A stretch of 64,000 bases of DNA. Source: CAVROP01 sp050008495 (GTDB lineage: Bacteria; Acidobacteriota; Terriglobia; UBA7540). The notes under the pieces were generated by a model that saw only the letters and a list, made by a program, of their open reading frames with translations, did no database searches and was not told the origin of the DNA. The stretch is taken from positions 1-64,000 of the forward strand of contig JBEKMN010000012.1 in the NCBI GenBank assembly GCA_050008495.1, given 5' to 3'. The position numbers were made by a program, and so were the translations under genes. This document shows positions 23,763 to 33,592 of this stretch, piece after piece (positions within the stretch are counted from its first letter, which is position 1; the number at the start of each line of letters is the position of its first letter).

Positions 23763-26537
23763 ATGCCGAAGTGCCAATCATGCGGAGTTGCACTGACTGA
23801 GAATTCGAGGTTTTGCTCGTCTTGTGGGGCGAGCGTTGCTTCTGACTACGCAGTCACTGCGGCCGCCAGTGCCGCTGCGACGACAGCCGAACCGGGACCG
23901 GCCTCTCCGAAGGTGGTGAGCGCACAGGCTCGGCCGCGCTCCAGCGGCTCACGCCCATCCACCAGTTCGCGTACGTCCACGAGTTCAAGCGGCCTCGCGA
24001 GCGAAGGCCGCTTTCTTCCCGGAGCCTTGCTGGCGGAGCGGTACAGAATCGTGGCCGTGCTCGGGCGGGGCGGAATGGGGGAGGTGTATCGCGCTGACGA
24101 TTTGGTGCTGGGCCAGCCGGTGGCCTTGAAATTCCTTCCGGAAGCAGCCGCGGGCAACGCGGAACTGCTCACACGCTTTCGCAATGAAGTCCGCACGGCG
24201 CGCCGGGTTTCTCATTCCAATGCGTGTCGAGTCTATGACGTGGGCACAGTCGACGGCCATGTGTTTCTCTCCATGGAATACGTCGATGGCGAAGACCTCG
24301 CGTCCCTGCTGCGGCGCATCGGCCGTCTGCCGCCAGACAAGGCAGTCGAGATCGCGCGGCAGCTTTGCGCCGGGCTCGCCGCCGCCCACAAGGAAGGCGT
24401 GCTGCATCGCGATCTGAAACCGGCGAACGTGATGCTGGACGGGCGCGGCCGCGCCGTGATGACGGATTTCGGATTGGCCGGACTCGTGGACCAGATCCAG
24501 GGCGCGGATGTGCGCAGCGGAACGCCCGCCTACATGTCGCCGGAGCAGCTCGCCGGCAAGGAAGTAACGGCCAAGAGCGATATCTATTCGCTGGGGCTCG
24601 TGCTCTATGAGATCTTCACGGGCAAGCGTGCCTTTGAAGCTGAGACACTCGCGGAGTTGGTGCAGATTCGGAACGAACGGCCGGTCAGCAATCCCTCGAG
24701 CTGGGTGAAGGACCTTGATCCCGCGGTCGAGCGCGTGATTATGCGCTGCCTGGAGCAGGAACCAAGCGCGCGGCCGGCTTCGGCACTTGCCGTGGCGGCG
24801 GCATTGCCCGGCGGCGATCTGTTGGCAGCAGCGCTGGCGGCGGGAGAAACGCCCTCGCCGGAAATGGTGGCGGCGGCAGGCGAGAAAGAAGGCATCGCGC
24901 CGCGGGTTGCGGTTACCGCCTTCGCAGCCGTCGTTGTGGGACTTACGATCAGCAGTCTTATTGGCGCCCGCGTGAACGGGCTCCGCCTGATGCCACAGCC
25001 CTTGCCGGCCCCCGCCCTGGAAGTCAAAGCGGGCGACATTGTCAAAAGCCTCGGCTACACCGATCGGCCGGTCGACCATTCGGCTCAATGGTACTATCAA
25101 ACTGAGTTCACCACTTACGTCAAAAAGCAGGACGGTGCGCGGCCGAACTGGCCGAAGATTCTTTCTGAAAGACCCCAAGTGCTCGTCTATGCCTATCGGC
25201 AAAGTCCCGTGTATCTGGATCCCGAAGGTTATCAGGGCACCTCGATCACTCCGGGGATCGTTCAGTTCGATGACCCGCCCGCAATTCAGTCCGGCATGAT
25301 CAACCTCGTCATTGACTCCCAGGGCCGATTGATTTCCTTCGAAGCGATTCCCAAGGAATTCGACGCGAACCCCGCGCCGGCGTGTCCCTTGGATTGGAAA
25401 CCCCTTTTCGCGGCGGCTGGAATCGATCCTTCACAACTGAAATCTGCAGAGCCGCAATGGGTAGAGCTAGGTGCTTCTGACACCCGCGCCGCATGGACGG
25501 GGGCCTGGCCCGATTCCGGCCGGCCCCTGCGCGTGGAAGCCGCCTCCTGGCGCGGCAAGCCGGTTTACTTCCGGCTGATAGGACCGTGGGTGACACCTGG
25601 CCGTGAAGAGCAATCCAGCACGAATGGGCTCGAGCACACGGGTTCGATTCTGGGTGTCACTCTCATAATTCTATTCTTGACCACCGGCGCGCTGATCGCG
25701 CGGCGCAATTACTTACGCGGCAAGAGCGATCTTCGGGGCGCTCTTCGCCTTGCGGTCGCAGTCTTTGTGATCGAGATCGCCGTCTGGGTTTGCCGCTACC
25801 ACTTCATCCCTACTCTCGCGGCATTTGGACGCTTCGTGTTGGCCGTGAGCACCGGGCTCTTTCTGTCGGGAGCCATCGGCATGCTCTACGTGGCCCTCGA
25901 ACCTTATGTGCGGCGGCATTGGCCGCAGGCGGTCGTCTCCTGGAGCCGATTGACCACCGGACGTGTGCGCGACCCGCTGGTGGCGCGCGACGTGCTCTGG
26001 GGAGTTCTGCTCGGCGTCGTATGGACAGTGGTGATCAGTGTTGGCCTCTTCATCCTGAACCGGCTTGGCGAGGTTCCGCAATTACCCAGCCAAGCTCTAC
26101 TCACCGGCGGCCGCGAGCTGGTGGGAATCTGGCTGCTGAACATCATGGGGTGCATCGGCGCCACAATCGAGTTCTTCTTCGCCATGTTCCTGCTCCGCAT
26201 CGTGCTGCGCAACAAATGGTTGGCAACCGCCGTCTTCATCGCTCTTTGGACGGCGAATAACTCCCTCCACAATACGCGCCCGGAGATTTTTGTGCCCGTC
26301 TGGCTGGTGGTCTTTGGGATTGCCGCGTACGCGGTCACCCGCTTTGGCTTGATTTCACTGGCCGTGGCCATCTTCACCGCCAACGTTCTCCTGAACGTGC
26401 CCTACACCTTCGACTTCAGCAACTGGTACGCCACCAGCGCACTTGCCGTGGTGCTAAGCTTCGTCGCCATCGCCGGGTGGGGATTCTACACTTCACTCGG
26501 AGGACAGAAACTCATCCGCGAGGATCTATTCCAGTAA
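23763..26537 (+). CDS. Membrane serine/threonine protein kinase with N-terminal zinc ribbon and multi-helix C-terminus
   Basis: 924 aa from the ATG at 23763; an upstream in-frame ATG at 23685 is unsupported. Residues 1-25 are a zinc ribbon (CQSCGVALTENSRFCSSCG). A serine-rich linker leads to a Hanks-type kinase domain at about 95-350: LGRGGMGEVYRA (P-loop), VALKFLPE (lysine), LHRDLKPANVML (catalytic loop), TDFGLAG and GTPAYMSPEQLAG. A helix at about 385-405 is followed by roughly 220 extracytoplasmic residues, then about eight hydrophobic helices to the C-terminus. The multi-helix end may be CPBP-like or unrelated; I do not recognise it surely. It likely senses an envelope signal and phosphorylates cytoplasmic proteins. 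Confidence 0.9.
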   Translation: MPKCQSCGVALTENSRFCSSCGASVASDYAVTAAASAAATTAEPGPASPKVVSAQARPRSSGSRPSTSSRTSTSSSGLASEGRFLPGALLAERYRIVAVLGRGGMGEVYRADDLVLGQPVALKFLPEAAAGNAELLTRFRNEVRTARRVSHSNACRVYDVGTVDGHVFLSMEYVDGEDLASLLRRIGRLPPDKAVEIARQLCAGLAAAHKEGVLHRDLKPANVMLDGRGRAVMTDFGLAGLVDQIQGADVRSGTPAYMSPEQLAGKEVTAKSDIYSLGLVLYEIFTGKRAFEAETLAELVQIRNERPVSNPSSWVKDLDPAVERVIMRCLEQEPSARPASALAVAAALPGGDLLAAALAAGETPSPEMVAAAGEKEGIAPRVAVTAFAAVVVGLTISSLIGARVNGLRLMPQPLPAPALEVKAGDIVKSLGYTDRPVDHSAQWYYQTEFTTYVKKQDGARPNWPKILSERPQVLVYAYRQSPVYLDPEGYQGTSITPGIVQFDDPPAIQSGMINLVIDSQGRLISFEAIPKEFDANPAPACPLDWKPLFAAAGIDPSQLKSAEPQWVELGASDTRAAWTGAWPDSGRPLRVEAASWRGKPVYFRLIGPWVTPGREEQSSTNGLEHTGSILGVTLIILFLTTGALIARRNYLRGKSDLRGALRLAVAVFVIEIAVWVCRYHFIPTLAAFGRFVLAVSTGLFLSGAIGMLYVALEPYVRRHWPQAVVSWSRLTTGRVRDPLVARDVLWGVLLGVVWTVVISVGLFILNRLGEVPQLPSQALLTGGRELVGIWLLNIMGCIGATIEFFFAMFLLRIVLRNKWLATAVFIALWTANNSLHNTRPEIFVPVWLVVFGIAAYAVTRFGLISLAVAIFTANVLLNVPYTFDFSNWYATSALAVVLSFVAIAGWGFYTSLGGQKLIREDLFQ

Positions 26538-26590
26538 GGCGACAGTTATCGAACCAGTTGGAGAGATCAGCAGGCAGCGGTGCGTCACGG

Positions 26591-27133
26591 TCACTTCTTT
26601 TCGAGGGCGGGCATAAGCCACTGTGATACGCAAGCTTCGTATTCTTTTCTGGCCTCGTCGGTGATGGGGGCCGTAGCGAGAGGGCCGTTCTCCGTGGCCT
26701 GGAAATAAAGATCGCCCGTCCTGCCCAGCGGACCGGGGTCAGTCTTGGTGAATTTCTCCATATCCGCGTCGGCAAACTCGTAGATCTGTTTGGGAGTGTA
26801 GTCTTTCAACTGGCCAGGGCTGAGCTTGTCGACACTGCGCACGTAGATCCTTAACCTTCCGAAGGCTTTATCTTTATCGTATTCTGCTTTGAAAACATGC
26901 TGGAGTTCCTTGTCGGCGTCTTTGGGGTCCTTGTAGACGTCGCCCACGAGGTAAAACTCCGCCAGTTTCCCACCGTAAGAGCTGTCGAGAAGCTGAAATA
27001 GGCGCAACGTGATGTCATCCGGACTGACCGCCACGGGCTTTTCCTTGGCAACGCAGAACGTCGGAAGTCCCGCCGTCATTAAGAGCGCGCAAAACGCCGC
27101 GGGCAAAAGGAACCTAGGTCGGCAAGTTCGCAT
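26591..27133 (-). CDS. Secreted hypothetical protein
   Basis: 180 aa from the ATG at 27133, which follows GGGAGGA. An adjacent ATG at 27136 is too close to that site, and the longer ORF to 27268 has no support. Residues 1-27 are a signal peptide (hydrophobic LLPAAFCALLMTAG). The mature part is a compact alpha/beta domain with segments TLRLFQLLDSSYGGKLAEFYLVGDV, FGRLRIYVRSVDKLS and GDLYFQATENGPL. I do not recognise the family. It is convergent with the kinase gene, ending 53 bp from its stop. Confidence 0.7.
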   Translation of the reverse strand: MRTCRPRFLLPAAFCALLMTAGLPTFCVAKEKPVAVSPDDITLRLFQLLDSSYGGKLAEFYLVGDVYKDPKDADKELQHVFKAEYDKDKAFGRLRIYVRSVDKLSPGQLKDYTPKQIYEFADADMEKFTKTDPGPLGRTGDLYFQATENGPLATAPITDEARKEYEACVSQWLMPALEKK

Positions 27134-27136
27134 CAT

Positions 27137-27488
27137 TCCTCCCGTACTGCTGCTCCAGCATTTCCAATGTGTGGAGATAAACCTCTCGAGACTCAGACTC
27201 GATAATTTCCGTGGAAATACTACTCCGCTCCGGCGCCGAAAACAATAGGACAAAAGTGCAACGAGCAAACGCTAAAGTCTGAACAAGGTATCGGGTGCTG
27301 CAACGCAGAACTGCCTTCCAAAGTCTGGGGCCCTTAGCGTCCCGCAGAAAATCTCTCGCCAAGAGTCCGTCAAACTCAAGCGAAAGGTGGAAGACGAAAC
27401 GGCAAAAACATGCAAAAACATACCACTTGCGAGGGGCCTCGCGGCTGTGTATACTGATGCGGCATTAATGCTTCCGTTATGAGGTCTC
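27137..27488. other. Divergent intergenic region without a recognised gene
   Basis: 352 bp between two secreted-protein genes on opposite strands. It is less GC-rich than its surroundings and should contain both promoters. I see no convincing ORF, palindrome or 7-bp array in it. Confidence 0.5.
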
Positions 27489-28709
27489 ATGCCGGCTTCT
27501 CACAGACTTCTCTGCGTTACCTTTGCGCTTTTCTTTCTCGCTCTCCCGCTCCGTGCCCAGACCGGCACCTGCGCCGGCATAAGCGTGGGGCAGGGCGCAA
27601 GCCTCAACGGCTTCGTCCCCTTTCCTTCCGACAACTTATGGAATACGGATATATCGAACGCAACGGTAGACCCCAATTCCGCCAACTACATCAACTTCAT
27701 CGGCTCGGCCACCACCTTGCACGCCGACTTTGGTTCCGGCACCTACGACAAGCAAACCATTGGCATACCTTACCAAGTGGTGCCGGGGTCCCAGGCGAAG
27801 GTTAAAGTCACCCTCGGAACTTATGCGAGTGAAAGCGATCCCGGCCCCATGCCTATCCCCTCCAACGCGTTGATCGAGGGTTACCCCAATCCGGGAACCG
27901 GGGACCGGCACGTGCTGGTACTTGACCCGGGCGGTTGCTGGCTCTACGAGCTTTATTACGCCAAGCAATCGAAGAGTGGCGCCTGGAGCGCCAATTCAAC
28001 CGCCCTATGGGACATGACCATTGATGAGCAGCGCCCTTACACGTGGACTTCAGCGGACGCTGCGGGGTTGCCGATCTTCGCGGGCTTGGCGCGTTATGAC
28101 GAAGTTGCTGCGGGCGCCATCAAGCATGCCCTGCGCTTCACCGTGCCTACTACCCAGGAGGCTTTCGTCCTGCCCGCCACGCATTGGGCGTCGAGCAATA
28201 CCAGCGCCGACGCGCCGCCCATGGGGTTGCGTCTGCGGTTGAAGGCGGATTTTGATATTTCCGGTTACCCCGCTGACGACCAGGTCATTCTTACTTGCCT
28301 GAAGAAGTATGGTCTGATTCTGGCGGATAATGGCAGCGCCATCTTCATCACTGGAACGCCCGATAGCCGCTGGAATAATGATGACCTGGCACTGCTCAAG
28401 CAAGTCACGGCCGCGGATTTCGACGTGGTCGAAACCGGTACGGTCTACACACCCTCGAACGTACCGAGCGGCGCTTCGCCCACCATCTCCAGTTTCACGG
28501 CGAACCCCGCTACGGCGGCCCCGGGGCAGATGGTGACCCTCAGTTGGACGACCACCGGCCAGAGCTACAACATCATCTCACCGCAAGTCGGGCCGGTGCG
28601 CGGATCGAGCATTCTCATTGCGGCGCCTTCGGCAACCACGACTTACAAGCTCTACTCAACCAATCAGTACGGGCGGACCACACGAACCGTGAAAGTCACC
28701 ATCAATTAG
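27489..28709 (+). CDS. Secreted hypothetical protein with C-terminal Ig-like domain
   Basis: 406 aa. The signal peptide (residues 1-23) ends LPLRAQ. Residues about 30-325 form one large beta-rich domain that begins GFVPFPSDNLWNTDIS. Its later part includes HVLVLDPGGCWLYELYYA, MTIDEQRPYTWTSADAAGLP and KKYGLILADNGSAIFITG. Two cysteines near the N-terminus (TCAG and a later GGC) may pair. Residues about 335-406 are an Ig-like fold (ISSFTANPATAAPGQMVTLSW...YKLYSTNQYG) typical of acidobacterial cell-surface proteins. I know this domain order only as uncharacterised secreted proteins. A carbohydrate-related role is possible but not shown. Confidence 0.75.
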   Translation: MPASHRLLCVTFALFFLALPLRAQTGTCAGISVGQGASLNGFVPFPSDNLWNTDISNATVDPNSANYINFIGSATTLHADFGSGTYDKQTIGIPYQVVPGSQAKVKVTLGTYASESDPGPMPIPSNALIEGYPNPGTGDRHVLVLDPGGCWLYELYYAKQSKSGAWSANSTALWDMTIDEQRPYTWTSADAAGLPIFAGLARYDEVAAGAIKHALRFTVPTTQEAFVLPATHWASSNTSADAPPMGLRLRLKADFDISGYPADDQVILTCLKKYGLILADNGSAIFITGTPDSRWNNDDLALLKQVTAADFDVVETGTVYTPSNVPSGASPTISSFTANPATAAPGQMVTLSWTTTGQSYNIISPQVGPVRGSSILIAAPSATTTYKLYSTNQYGRTTRTVKVTIN

Positions 28710-28748
28710 CGACTGGTGGTTTGGTCGAAATTACATCCAGAAACCAGT

Positions 28749-28842
28749 GTCATCCTGAGCGAAGCGAAGAATCTCTGCAGTCGTTCGTAAACCGTCGAAG
28801 CCAAGAAACACTGCGGCGATTCTTCGCTTCGCTCAGAATGAC
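28749..28842. repeat. GTCATCCTGAGCG interspersed palindrome
   Basis: Left arm 28749-28780 (GTCATCCTGAGCGAAGCGAA..., ending CTGCAG) and right arm 28811-28842 (CTGCGGCGATTCTTCGCTTC..., ending CAGAATGAC) are inverted with a few mismatches around a 30-bp loop. Related copies lie at 19534-19637 and 56550-56666. No terminator U-tract is present. Confidence 0.75.
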
Positions 28843-28926
28843 AGGCGACCGGGCGCGAGTTCCGAATCGGAAGGCGCGTGACGCCAGGCACAAATCAGAA
28901 TCAAAAATCCAAAATAGTCTTGGCCT

Positions 28927-31323
28927 CTAGTAGAGCAAATACTTCGCGCGCAAGGCGCGGAACTGTTGCAGTGCGTCTTGCCACTCGAAGACGATGCGCC
29001 GCGGGTCCTTCCCCGCCTTGATGGCATCGAGAACCCAGTGCGCGCCGACGAGAGGCAGCGTTTTATCCAGCTTGAAGTCGTTCGGATACAGCTTCCAGAG
29101 GGCGGCGGCGAGTTCGACGCCGAGAGCAGGCGAGTCAAGCGCCTGGCGGTCCAGCAACAGCATCTGCACGCCGTGGCAAACCTGGCCGGCGAACGAACTA
29201 CTTGCAGGCTTGAAATCCGCCGGCAGGAATCGGACTCCCTGAATGTGGCGCTCATTCAAATACGTCGAGAGGTTTCGCGAGTCGATCCAAGGCGCGCCGA
29301 GCACCTCAAACGGCGTGTCAGTTCCGCGGCCCACGCTGACGTTCGCGCCTTCCACCATCGCCACGCCGGGATAAAGAACTTCCTCGGTCGGATTGTGAAG
29401 GTTGGGCGAAGGGTTCAACCAAGTCAGACCTGTTTCGTCATACCAATCGGAACGCTGCCATCCCTGCATTTTGATCACGTGGAGCTTGGCGCCGAGGTGG
29501 TTTTCTCCGTTGAACATCTGGGCCAATTCCCCAACTGTCATTCCAGGGCGCACAGGCTCCGGGAAATAAGCCACGAAGCTGCGCAAGTCGTTGTCGAGGA
29601 CTGGCCCCTCCACTTCATTCCCGTTAACGGGATCGGGCCGATCCAGCACGTAGAAGTCAATTCCCTTCTTCGCGGCGGCCTCCAGGCAATAACCCAGAGT
29701 CGTGGTGTAGGTGTAGAAGCGAACTCCCGCATCCTGGATGTCGTAGACCAGCGCATCCAGCCCTTCCAGCATCTTGTCCGTAGGCCTCTCGACATCGCCA
29801 TAAAGGCTGTGCACCGGCAAGCCGGTGAGGGCATCAGTGCCTGAGGCGACCTTGGCGTCCACCTGGCTCGCAAGTCCGTGCTCCGGGCTGAACAGGGCGG
29901 CGAGCTTTACCCCCGGCGCGTGGTAGAGCAGATCGATCGTGCGTCGTCCTTCGGCGTCCACGCCCGTTGCGTTGGTAATCAAGCCCACCCTGCGTCCTTC
30001 CAGAGGCGCGAAGTTCTGTGCCTCGAGAACGTCAATGCCTGTCTGCACCTTCCCGTTCCTAAGGCCTTGCTCGCGATAGCCTCTCATTAATTCGTAGTAA
30101 CCGGTGAGCGAGCGCCGGCTGGCCAGCACCTGCTCAGCGGAAATGGGCCCCAGCGCAGCGGCAACGATGGTTGCGATCTGTATGCGCATCTGGACCACGT
30201 CGCCTTTACCGTTCGGGTGTACACGGTTCGAGAGGATGATGAGGTAGGTTTTGGTCACCGGGTCAACCCAGATATTCGTTCCGGTAAACCCCGTGTGGCC
30301 AAACGAACCGACTTCGAATAGCTCGCCCCGATTGGAGGCGAAAGGCGAGTCCAGATCCCAACCGAGGCCGCGCGCCGCCATCTTATCCGGGGGATTCTGC
30401 GGCGAGGTCATCTTTTCGACGGTCAGAGGGCTGAGGATGCGCGCGCGTTTGTAGCTGCCCCCGTTGAGAAGCATCTGGGCGAATACCGTCATATCATCCG
30501 CGCTCGAGAAAAGACCGGCATGTCCCGCGACGCCGCCCATGTTGTACGCGGTAGGATCGTGCACCTCGCCCCACAGCATTTTTCCCCGGTCACCTTCCTG
30601 GTATTGCGTGGGCGCAATGCGCTTGCGCCAACTCGCAGGAGGATTGAAGCGAGTATCCTTCATGCCCAGCGGTTTGAAGATGTGCTCCGAGCAGTAGACA
30701 TCCAACGGCTGGCCCGAGACACGATGCACCAGTTCCCCCAGAGTCTCAAAGTTGATGTCGCTGTAGACGAAACGGGTGCCAGGCGGGTTGATGAGCTTTG
30801 TCTCTGCGATCATCTTCATTGCCGTGCCGTACCCTGACCACTCCGGCTTTAACTCGAGATCGGGAGGCAGCCCGGAATAATGAGTCATGAGTTCCTGCAC
30901 GCTGATGGCTTCTTTCCCATTAGCTTTGAACTCGGGCCAGTATTCGGAGACCGGCGCGCTTAGGACGATTTTGCCTTGCTCCACCAGTTGCATGACGGCC
31001 GTGGTGGTGGCCACCACCTTGGTCACCGAGGCCATGTCGAAGATCGTGTGGACATTCATCGGCAGCGCACGCGGAACCACGGCCCGGCTTCCGAAAGCCT
31101 TGCGGTAGATCACCTTTCCGTTCTGACCCACCTCGACCACAGCCCCCGGGCAGTCCCCTCTGCGAATCGCTTCCTTCACTACGGAATCGATAGCCGCCAG
31201 CTTTTGTTTAATGATGTCCTGCTCCGGCTTTTTCGTCTTCTGCACCGTGACCGCTCGAGCGCCCAGGGGGCCCGCGAGGACACAGGCCGCCAGGAAAAAG
31301 CTCATTATCCGCAAACCCTTCAT
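28927..31323 (-). CDS. Fused class C beta-lactamase-like amidase and NamZ (DUF1343/GH171) exo-muramidase
   Basis: 798 aa. A signal peptide is at residues 1-22. Residues about 35-385 are a penicillin-binding/class C beta-lactamase-type serine hydrolase: FDMASVTKVV (SxxK), FVYSDINFETL (a YxN-like motif with Asp for Asn) and GHTGFTGTNIW (KTG equivalent). Residues about 425-798 are the DUF1343 domain (GRRVGLITNATGVD, FSPEHGLASQ, YDIQDAGVRFYTYTTTLGY, FYVLDRPDPVNG). The B. subtilis member, NamZ, releases MurNAc from peptidoglycan fragments, and its operon encodes the amidase AmiE of the same beta-lactamase class; here both are one polypeptide. The start at 31323 follows GGGAGGTTAG. The MFS gene 106 bp upstream and murQ support a cell-wall sugar salvage role. 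Confidence 0.88.
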   Translation of the reverse strand: MKGLRIMSFFLAACVLAGPLGARAVTVQKTKKPEQDIIKQKLAAIDSVVKEAIRRGDCPGAVVEVGQNGKVIYRKAFGSRAVVPRALPMNVHTIFDMASVTKVVATTTAVMQLVEQGKIVLSAPVSEYWPEFKANGKEAISVQELMTHYSGLPPDLELKPEWSGYGTAMKMIAETKLINPPGTRFVYSDINFETLGELVHRVSGQPLDVYCSEHIFKPLGMKDTRFNPPASWRKRIAPTQYQEGDRGKMLWGEVHDPTAYNMGGVAGHAGLFSSADDMTVFAQMLLNGGSYKRARILSPLTVEKMTSPQNPPDKMAARGLGWDLDSPFASNRGELFEVGSFGHTGFTGTNIWVDPVTKTYLIILSNRVHPNGKGDVVQMRIQIATIVAAALGPISAEQVLASRRSLTGYYELMRGYREQGLRNGKVQTGIDVLEAQNFAPLEGRRVGLITNATGVDAEGRRTIDLLYHAPGVKLAALFSPEHGLASQVDAKVASGTDALTGLPVHSLYGDVERPTDKMLEGLDALVYDIQDAGVRFYTYTTTLGYCLEAAAKKGIDFYVLDRPDPVNGNEVEGPVLDNDLRSFVAYFPEPVRPGMTVGELAQMFNGENHLGAKLHVIKMQGWQRSDWYDETGLTWLNPSPNLHNPTEEVLYPGVAMVEGANVSVGRGTDTPFEVLGAPWIDSRNLSTYLNERHIQGVRFLPADFKPASSSFAGQVCHGVQMLLLDRQALDSPALGVELAAALWKLYPNDFKLDKTLPLVGAHWVLDAIKAGKDPRRIVFEWQDALQQFRALRAKYLLY

Positions 31324-31429
31324 CGTTTCTAACCTCCCAAATGACACAGTTCCGGCGTCGTCTAAATGATGCCCGAGGCGAGGACCGTCCCGCACGAGAA
31401 AGTCAAAAGGGTGAAAGAGATAGCCTCCG

Positions 31430-33217
31430 TCAGGCCCGCGCACGTGCCCTGGAAAAGAAGGCTTCAATCTCTTCCAGGGTCTTCCCCATCGTCTCCGGCA
31501 AGAAGAAGGTCACGGTGACAAAGTAGAGGACGGTGAAGCCGGCGAAAAGTAAAAACATTGTGGTATAGCCATAACGGCCAACCGTGGGCAGGAAGATAGC
31601 GGCCAGGAAAGTGGCAACGGCCTCGTTGATCAGTAAGGCGATGCTCATGCCGTTGGAGCGGATCCGGGTGGGCATCAGTTCGGACAAGGCCAGCCAGACG
31701 CAGATACCAGGCCCCAGCGCGTAAAACGCAGCAAAAGCAAACAGGCTGATGGCCACGATCCAGCCGTCCCCCGAGCTGGGCAATGGCGTGATCAGTGCAT
31801 GCTGGATGCGCAGCGGAGCGGTGCGGGCCTCCTCAAGATTGCCGAAAGGATCGGAGAAGAAGGCCAATACCTTATTGGCTGGAACGCAGTTTGAACGGCT
31901 GAGTTGGATTGGCGCCGATAGCCCATGATTCAAGATCGCGGCCGGAGTCACGGCACTGAAATCGCCGTAAGAATAAATGATGGTCAGGGTGGTCGGCTTT
32001 TCCGCTAGATCAGCCTGCCCGGCTTCGGTCAGCCATTGCCGTTCCAGTTCCGGTGTAAGATTCAGCGTCGAGTCCGCCCGCGCATCCAGCACTGTCTGGA
32101 CAGCCTGGCTCGCGTCCACGCGCTGGCGTTCGCTGCGGTGGAATAATACAGCCGTCGTTACCAACGACGCCACGAGGCCTGCCGTACCCAGTGAGAGCAG
32201 AAACTTGCGCCCTTTTCGGTCAACCAGCAGCATTCCCACGACGGTAGCCAAAGCTTGCACCAGGGTGAAAATAATGTAACCCCAGTGCGCCGCCACGTCC
32301 GACAGACCGCTCTGGATCAGAATAGCGGTGTTGTATCCGATAATCGCATTAATGCCGGTCGTCTGATTCAAGGCCAGAATCACACAGGCCAGCAAAAACG
32401 GAAGCACGTATTTGCGTCGGAGCAAGCTCTCGGCAAAAAGTCTTCCGGCCGCTTTGGTTTTTTCAGTAGCCTGAATGCTTTCCATTTCCTCCAGTTCCAG
32501 TCGCGCCTGCTCGGGGGTACGCGAGCGTAAAAGGGCCTGCAGCGCAAGTTGCTTTTGGCCGCGCCGGAACAGCAAGCGCGGCGATTCCGCCACGGCAAAC
32601 CCACCCAGCACAAAGAGCAATCCCGGAGGAAGCGAAACCCAGAAAATGCTGCGCCAAGCCTGGTCCTTATACGCGAACAGCAGTTGCGGATTGCCCAGCC
32701 TGGCGACTTCTTCAACCCTCAAACTGAAATACATCCCCACCCCAGCGGCCGCCACGATGCCGATAGTGAGCAGCCACTGGAACATGGCGGTGCCCTGGCC
32801 GCGGTCCTCCGGCGCCAGGCACTCGGCCAGGTACAGCGGCACCACCACCCCGATCAACCCGGCGCTGATACCCTGGAACAGTCGCCCCAAGATCAGCGGT
32901 CCGTAGCCGTGTGAGAGCGCGATCACCGGAATACTTGCGGCGAACAGCGCCCCGCTAAAAATCATCAGATACTTCCGTCCCATGCGATCGGCCAGTACGC
33001 CCGCAAAAAGGGTTGAGATCACGGTGCCTAACAGCACGGCCGCCACTACAAACGAAATCTGCCCCGCGTTCAGCCCCGAGGTGGCAACCAAGTAGGGCAA
33101 GGCCCCCGCGATGATGCCCACATCGATGCCGTAGAGCAGTCCGCCCAGGCCCCCCACCAACTTTAAGAAACGGTTATAGTTTTTCGGCTGCATTTTGAAG
33201 ACTGTGGAGGTTTGCAC
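31430..33217 (-). CDS. Sugar-porter family MFS transporter with a long periplasmic insert
   Basis: 595 aa, about 120 longer than usual. Sugar-porter marks are clear: LYGIDVGIIAGAL in helix 1, DRMGRK between helices 2 and 3, AESPRLLFRRG after helix 6, NQTTGINAIIGYN in helix 7, DRKGRK and the terminal PETMGKTLEEIE. Residues about 362-484, between helices 9 and 10, form a soluble insert on the periplasmic side. The start codon is GTG at 33217 with GAGAGGC ahead of it; an ATG follows at 33193. It lies between the amidase-NamZ gene and the divergent murQ, so muramic acid or a cell-wall disaccharide is the most economical substrate guess. Proton symport is expected from the family. Confidence 0.9.
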   Translation of the reverse strand: MQTSTVFKMQPKNYNRFLKLVGGLGGLLYGIDVGIIAGALPYLVATSGLNAGQISFVVAAVLLGTVISTLFAGVLADRMGRKYLMIFSGALFAASIPVIALSHGYGPLILGRLFQGISAGLIGVVVPLYLAECLAPEDRGQGTAMFQWLLTIGIVAAAGVGMYFSLRVEEVARLGNPQLLFAYKDQAWRSIFWVSLPPGLLFVLGGFAVAESPRLLFRRGQKQLALQALLRSRTPEQARLELEEMESIQATEKTKAAGRLFAESLLRRKYVLPFLLACVILALNQTTGINAIIGYNTAILIQSGLSDVAAHWGYIIFTLVQALATVVGMLLVDRKGRKFLLSLGTAGLVASLVTTAVLFHRSERQRVDASQAVQTVLDARADSTLNLTPELERQWLTEAGQADLAEKPTTLTIIYSYGDFSAVTPAAILNHGLSAPIQLSRSNCVPANKVLAFFSDPFGNLEEARTAPLRIQHALITPLPSSGDGWIVAISLFAFAAFYALGPGICVWLALSELMPTRIRSNGMSIALLINEAVATFLAAIFLPTVGRYGYTTMFLLFAGFTVLYFVTVTFFLPETMGKTLEEIEAFFSRARARA

Positions 33218-33592
33218 ACTTGCCTCTCTGTTTTACGTCCGGCTCCCCTGGGAATTTGGATCGCGATCCCATCCCTGGGCGCACGGAGAAATTGTATTTA
33301 CCGGAATACTTCGACCTTGCACCGTCAGAACTAGCAGGATCCGCCGCCGTTGACCCAAGCCCTGCCGGAAGGACCGCCGGAAGTGCACCCGCCGGGAAAG
33401 CAATGACCATTGTCCGGTCTACGGCACTGGACTGCACACTGTATCACGACCTTCTAAGCGTGGGGAAAATATCCTTTTGCTTTTCCCAGCATTCAGTGCG
33501 AAAGTGTAGTCGAAATCCTGCGCCGGTGCTCCTGGAGGAACGCAGTCGGTAGACGCGGCGGGATAGCCCCCAGCCTCTTTTTGCGACTTGGT
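33218..33592. other. Divergent promoter region of the transporter and murQ
   Basis: 375 bp between divergent genes of the salvage locus. No gene is apparent. Shared control of both directions is plausible, but I found no certain operator. A symmetrical TTTGGATCGCGATCCCA sequence at 33256-33272 (core GGATCGCGATCC) is the best candidate for a protein-binding palindrome. Confidence 0.45.

Noticed and set aside
28749..28842. Rho-independent terminator after the secreted protein gene
   Set aside because: The stem is long but has a 30-bp loop and no U-tract, and the same sequence recurs elsewhere; an interspersed repeat explains it better.
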